Assembly (NCBI RefSeq): GCF_021646545.1
Contig: NZ_JAKIRP010000006.1
Location: 361,826-425,825 of the forward strand
DNA: 64,000 bases
DNA from: Chitinophaga filiformis
GTDB taxonomy: Bacteria > Bacteroidota > Bacteroidia > Chitinophagales > Chitinophagaceae
Direction of reading: 5' to 3'
Below are positions 60,599 to 64,000 of the stretch, in pieces. Every line of letters begins with the position of its first letter. Position 1 is the stretch's first letter. A model generated the notes under the pieces. That model saw only the letters and a program-made list of their open reading frames with translations. It searched no databases and was not told the origin of the DNA. Made by a program: the position numbers and the translations under genes.

Positions 60599-61276
60599 TC
60601 AATATCTCGCGCCAAACAACATGCTGCCGATGCGTACCATGGTACTGCCCTCTTCCAGCGCAATTTTATAATCGCCACTCATACCTGTTGATAATTCAGT
60701 GAGTGCATCCTGGTCAGGGAAAAAGCGCAATTTCAGGTCCTGCCTGAGTGTATTCAGGTGGCGAAACTCATTCCTTACCTGCTCCATATTTTCGGTGTTG
60801 CTGGCCATACCCATTAAACCGGCAATGCGAATATTAGTAAGGCGGGATTCCTGTTGTTTATATGTTTCCAGCAGTTGTTCCAGCTCTTCTTCACTCAGCC
60901 CGAATTTGGTTTCTTCTACGGCTATATGCACCTGTAAAAGGCAGTGGATAGTGCGGTTATTTTTAGCTGCCTGTTTGTTGATCTCTTCAAGCAGTTTGAA
61001 ACTATCTACTGCATGTATCATGGATACAAACGGAGCAATATATTTTACTTTATTGGACTGCAAATGCCCGATAAAATGCCACTGTATATCTGCCGGAAGA
61101 ACAGGTTGTTTTTCCTGTAATTCCTGTACATAGTTCTCACCAAAAATACGTTGCCCGGCATTGTACAATGCCTGTATATCTGCCGGTGGTTTAATTTTGG
61201 AAACAGCAACCAGTTTGGCATTATGAGGTTTCAGCTGTTCGTTGATTTGCTGATAAGCAGGTAAATTGACTGACAT
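60599..61276 (-). CDS. YggS/PLPBP-family PLP-binding protein
   Basis: 225 residues. The start at 61276 gives MSVNLPAYQQINEQLKPHNA; the longer frame starts in a repetitive GCA-rich stretch. PLP lysine in KLVAVSKIKP, QRIFGENYVQELQEKQP, WHFIGHLQSNKVKYI, LTELSTGMSGDYKIALEEGSTMVRIGSMLFG. The family keeps PLP homeostasis and binds PLP without a known reaction. It ends on the far side of the shared terminator from ECF41 and is followed upstream by acyl-CoA dehydrogenase on the same strand. Confidence 0.93.
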   Translation of the reverse strand: MSVNLPAYQQINEQLKPHNAKLVAVSKIKPPADIQALYNAGQRIFGENYVQELQEKQPVLPADIQWHFIGHLQSNKVKYIAPFVSMIHAVDSFKLLEEINKQAAKNNRTIHCLLQVHIAVEETKFGLSEEELEQLLETYKQQESRLTNIRIAGLMGMASNTENMEQVRNEFRHLNTLRQDLKLRFFPDQDALTELSTGMSGDYKIALEEGSTMVRIGSMLFGARY

Positions 61277-61371
61277 CCTGCAAAAGTAGGGATTAATCCC
61301 CACCACTGCAACCCGCACAGCAGCCACTGCATCCGCTGCAATCACTGCGATTCCTCCATGATATAGCGTTA

Positions 61372-62511
61372 TCAGCTCAATATTGCCCGGCCTATCACGA
61401 TGCGCTGCACTTCGCTCGTGCCCTCATAGATCTGGGTTATTTTGGCATCACGCATGAGGCGTTCTACGTGGTATTCTTTTACATATCCGTAACCACCATG
61501 CACCTGTACGGCTTCGGTGGTAACCCACATCGCTGTTTCGGAGGCAAAAACTTTTGCCATGGAACCACTGAGGGTATAATCCAGGTGCAGGTCTTTTTCC
61601 CGCGCGGCTTTGAGGCACAACAAACGGGATGCCTCTATACGGGTGGCCATATCTGCCAGTTTGAACTGGATGGCCTGGTGTTGACTGATCTCTTTGCCGA
61701 AGGCCTTTCTTTCCTTGGCGTATTTAACGGCCAGCTCATAAGCGCCACTGGCGATGCCCAGCGCCTGGGAAGCGATACCTATGCGGCCTCCGGCCAATGT
61801 TTTCATGGCGAATTTGAATCCGAAGCCGTCCTCTCCTATCCTGTTCTCCTTGGGCACTTTGACGTCCTGGAACATAATGCTGTGGGTATCGCTACCGCGG
61901 ATGCCCATCTTATTCTCTTTAGCCCCCACCGTAATACCGGGTGAGTTCTTTTCGACGATCAGGGCGTTAATACCTTTACTGCCTTTCTCCGGATATGTCT
62001 GAGCGATCAGCAGGTATACGCTGGCGCTGTTACCGTTCGTGATCCAGTTCTTGGTGCCATTCACCAGGTAATGATCACCTTTATCTTCTGCCATTGTACG
62101 CTGGGAAGTAGCATCGGAACCGGCTTCCGGCTCACTTAACAGGAACGCTCCTGTGATCTCTCCTTTGGCCAGCGGCACCAGGTATTTCTGTTTTTGTTCT
62201 TCCGTGCCGTAAGTTTCCAGTCCCCAGCAAACCAGGGAGTTATTCACACTCATACATACCGAAGTGGAAGCATCTATTTTAGAGATCTCTTCCATGGCCA
62301 GGACATAGGATACGGTATCCAGTCCGGCGCCACCATATTTCGGGTCCACCATCATGCCCAGGAAGCCTAATTCTCCCAGTTTTTTGATCTGTTCTGCAGG
62401 GTATTTTTGCTTTTCGTCACGTTCTATTACGCCGGGGAGTAATTCGTTCACGGCAAAGTCGCGTGCCGCTTTCTGTATCATGAGGTGTTCTTCTGTGAGT
62501 TGAAAATCCAT
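61372..62511 (-). CDS. Acyl-CoA dehydrogenase
   Basis: FAD enzyme of beta-oxidation or branched-chain degradation; oxidises acyl-CoA at C2-C3. 379 residues, start MDFQLTEEHLMIQKAARDFA. FAD/substrate segments: GAFLLSEPEAGSDATSQRT, NGTKNWITNG, MGIRGSDTHSI, FGKEISQHQAIQFKLADMAT, and VQVHGGYGYVKEYHVERLMR (catalytic Glu region typical of short/branched-chain members). Probably short-chain or isobutyryl type; the chain length cannot be fixed. A TAGATTTG box lies 38 nt upstream (62550-62557). Confidence 0.93.
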   Translation of the reverse strand: MDFQLTEEHLMIQKAARDFAVNELLPGVIERDEKQKYPAEQIKKLGELGFLGMMVDPKYGGAGLDTVSYVLAMEEISKIDASTSVCMSVNNSLVCWGLETYGTEEQKQKYLVPLAKGEITGAFLLSEPEAGSDATSQRTMAEDKGDHYLVNGTKNWITNGNSASVYLLIAQTYPEKGSKGINALIVEKNSPGITVGAKENKMGIRGSDTHSIMFQDVKVPKENRIGEDGFGFKFAMKTLAGGRIGIASQALGIASGAYELAVKYAKERKAFGKEISQHQAIQFKLADMATRIEASRLLCLKAAREKDLHLDYTLSGSMAKVFASETAMWVTTEAVQVHGGYGYVKEYHVERLMRDAKITQIYEGTSEVQRIVIGRAILS

Positions 62512-62549
62512 GGAATCTTTTTTTACTTGTTTTGGTACATAACTGTAAC

Positions 62550-62557
62550 CAAATCTA
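62550..62557 (-). promoter_or_regulatory. -7 box (TAGATTTG) upstream of the acyl-CoA dehydrogenase
   Basis: An exact TAnnTTTG match on the minus strand, 38 nt before the ATG. No convincing -33 element. Confidence 0.4.
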
Positions 62558-62763
62558 TTTTTTAATAACCATGTAAAAAAATACCTCCCCTAAAATTCAT
62601 TGTTATCCATCATTCTCATCAAAACATTAAAGATTATTTGAAGATACAGCGTCCTTATTGCAATTGTTTTATCGTTTACGGCAAGTGGATATACGCCTCG
62701 ATAGTAGGGGATGAAAACCGTTCTGTTAAAATCGTGTAGCTTGTAGCAGGATAACTTTCTTTT

Positions 62764-63711
62764 ATGAAGAATATCAAGATCATTGAGGTTAAGTCAGAAA
62801 TTGGAGCTGGCACACGCGGAGCCAGTCTTGGAGTGGAGGCTATTAAAATAGCTGCCCTGGACTTCATGAGCAATTTTTTTGTGCATTTCCCTACTGAGGC
62901 CATAGAAACAGAAAATAAGCTGCTTTTTGAACCCATAGAATCACCCTATGCCAAAAGAATCAAAGGAACGCTGACACTGTACGAGAGGATCAGTAAGAGT
63001 GTCTGTGAAACCGTAAAAACAAATTGGTTCCCGGTAGTGCTTTCCGGCGACCACAGTACTGCGGGAGCTACTATTGCCGGCCTGAAAATGGCCCATCCCA
63101 AAGCTAAACTCGGGGCTATCTGGATCGATGCACATGCCGATCTGCATACCCCCTACACCACCCCTTCCGGTAATATGCACGGTATGCCGGTAGCCATTTC
63201 TATCGGGGAAGATAACCTGGAATGTAAGGTGCATGACCTGGATGATAATACCATCAAAACATGGGAAGCACTGAAAAATATCGGGGGTATTACGCCGAAG
63301 ATATTGCCGGAGGATATCGTGTTCATATCCCTGCGGGACTATGAAAAGGAGGAAGAACACCTGATCAAGACCTACGGTATGAAGGTGATCTCTACCAACG
63401 AGGTACGCCGTAAAGGACCGGAGCAGATCGCCCGTTCGGTATTCCGTTACCTGAGCGACTGCGAATACATTTATGTTTCTTTTGATGTAGATAGCCTGGA
63501 TGCATCCATTTCCAAAGGTACCGGCACCCCGGTGACCAATGGGTTAAGAGAGCGCGAGGTGGAAGACCTGATCTCCAAATTCATGCAGCACCGTAAGATC
63601 TGCTGCTTTGAGATCACAGAGGTGAACCCGACGCTGGATAAAGAAAACCTGATGGCAGAAATAGCCTTCAATATATTGCAGCGCAGTGTGAATGTGCTGC
63701 TGCTGAACTAG
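62764..63711 (+). CDS. Arginase/agmatinase-family protein
   Basis: 315 residues. The binuclear Mn site residues are present in SGDHSTAGA, IWIDAHADLHTP (DAHAD) and SFDVDSLDASISKGTGTPV (DVD), with a Glu in FEITEVNPTLD. The usual GGDHS is SGDHS here and the usual DP is DA, small departures from arginase. Family members hydrolyse arginine, agmatine or related guanidines; the length fits arginase best. It starts 252 bp after the acyl-CoA dehydrogenase, divergently. Confidence 0.88.
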   Translation: MKNIKIIEVKSEIGAGTRGASLGVEAIKIAALDFMSNFFVHFPTEAIETENKLLFEPIESPYAKRIKGTLTLYERISKSVCETVKTNWFPVVLSGDHSTAGATIAGLKMAHPKAKLGAIWIDAHADLHTPYTTPSGNMHGMPVAISIGEDNLECKVHDLDDNTIKTWEALKNIGGITPKILPEDIVFISLRDYEKEEEHLIKTYGMKVISTNEVRRKGPEQIARSVFRYLSDCEYIYVSFDVDSLDASISKGTGTPVTNGLREREVEDLISKFMQHRKICCFEITEVNPTLDKENLMAEIAFNILQRSVNVLLLN

Positions 63712-63737
63712 CGAGGTACAATCTCCGTTCTGATCTC

Positions 63738-63835
63738 GTTCTAACAATGGTTCTCCTATGGTCATCTTACGTTCATCTTACGTTCCAGGACGTAAGATGA
63801 ACGTAAGATGACCATAGGAGAACCATTGTTAGAAC
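63738..63835. repeat. 46-bp perfect inverted repeat, 6-nt loop
   Basis: 63738-63783 is the exact reverse complement of 63790-63835; the loop is TCCAGG. Each arm contains an 11-bp direct repeat (TCATCTTACGT twice). No T-run follows. It starts 26 nt after the arginase stop codon. Confidence 0.97.
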
Positions 63836-63906
63836 CTTACCAAATCCTGTTTATATAGAAGACAAGTCGAAGTGTTATCCAACCTGAATATATAGACAAG
63901 AGTCAG

Positions 63907-64000
63907 TAGAGATATAGTAGAGATTCGCTCATCCTCCCTTAATCTTCCGTTTCTGAACGGAAGATTAAGGGAGGATGAGCGAATCTCTACTATATCTCTA
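63907..64000. repeat. Perfect inverted repeat of at least 45 bp, 4-nt loop
   Basis: 63907-63951 is the exact reverse complement of 63956-64000; the loop is TCTG. The right arm reaches the window edge, so the repeat may be longer. The sequence differs from that of the 46-bp hairpin 71 bp away. Confidence 0.97.

Overview
The window reads as chromosomal DNA from a Bacteroidota bacterium, most likely of the family Chitinophagaceae and close to Chitinophaga. The evidence is the many SPII lipoproteins with short signal peptides, a fused SecDF, the nusB-DUF1573-yajC-coaE gene order, a TonB-dependent receptor with a carboxypeptidase-regulatory-like domain, M57 proteases, a GH144-type glucanase (a family founded on a Chitinophaga enzyme), and repeated TAnnTTTG boxes upstream of genes, the Bacteroidota -7 promoter element. 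Shine-Dalgarno sequences are mostly absent. No rRNA, tRNA, prophage, CRISPR array or intact insertion sequence was seen.

Layout. 1-5 kb: serine dehydratase, two FKBP-type prolyl isomerase lipoproteins and groES-groEL. 5-11 kb: nusB, DUF1573, yajC, coaE, a SNF2 helicase and a GH5 glycosidase. 11.8-13 kb: a gene-free repeat region with a 27-bp perfect hairpin. 13-25 kb: secDF, a serine hydrolase, a DUF4397 lipoprotein, an aminotransferase, an M23-like protein, an acyl-CoA mutase subunit and a methyltransferase. 25-27 kb: two tandem M57 metalloproteases. 27-29.1 kb: about 2.1 kb of tandem and palindromic repeats. 29-39 kb: lpd, lolA, ftsK, an alpha/beta hydrolase, a DUF423 protein, aroK, a PPTase and dcd, interrupted by two minisatellite regions. 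39.5-45.5 kb: a propeller-cytochrome c protein, a DUF1080 hydrolase and a TonB receptor. 45.5-46.8 kb: a DUF6934-like gene with a small partner, plus a broken upstream duplicate. 47-57.6 kb: a seven-heme cytochrome, an HD-Pnk/RNA ligase repair pair, a GH144 glucanase, an acyltransferase, a second DUF1080 protein, stress-type envelope genes and a TlpA-like thioredoxin. 57.6-64 kb: a VOC protein, a hydrolase, an AhpD-like protein with its ECF41 sigma factor, YggS, acyl-CoA dehydrogenase, arginase, and two very long perfect hairpins at the right edge.

How the genes work together. The core genes cover protein folding and export (groES-groEL, FKBPs, SecDF, YajC, LolA), transcription and DNA segregation (NusB, FtsK, a SNF2 helicase) and metabolism. 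The accessory genes concern polysaccharide or keto-sugar use (GH5, GH144, two DUF1080 proteins with a cytochrome), RNA repair (HD-Pnk plus ligase) and a self-contained ECF41 regulon.

The most unusual content is non-coding. A 153-bp palindromic element is present in several copies, once as a 230-bp tandem array and once as a run of half-elements. Three unrelated perfect hairpins have arms of 27, 46 and at least 45 bp. Several minisatellites with units of 54 to 84 bp lie between genes.
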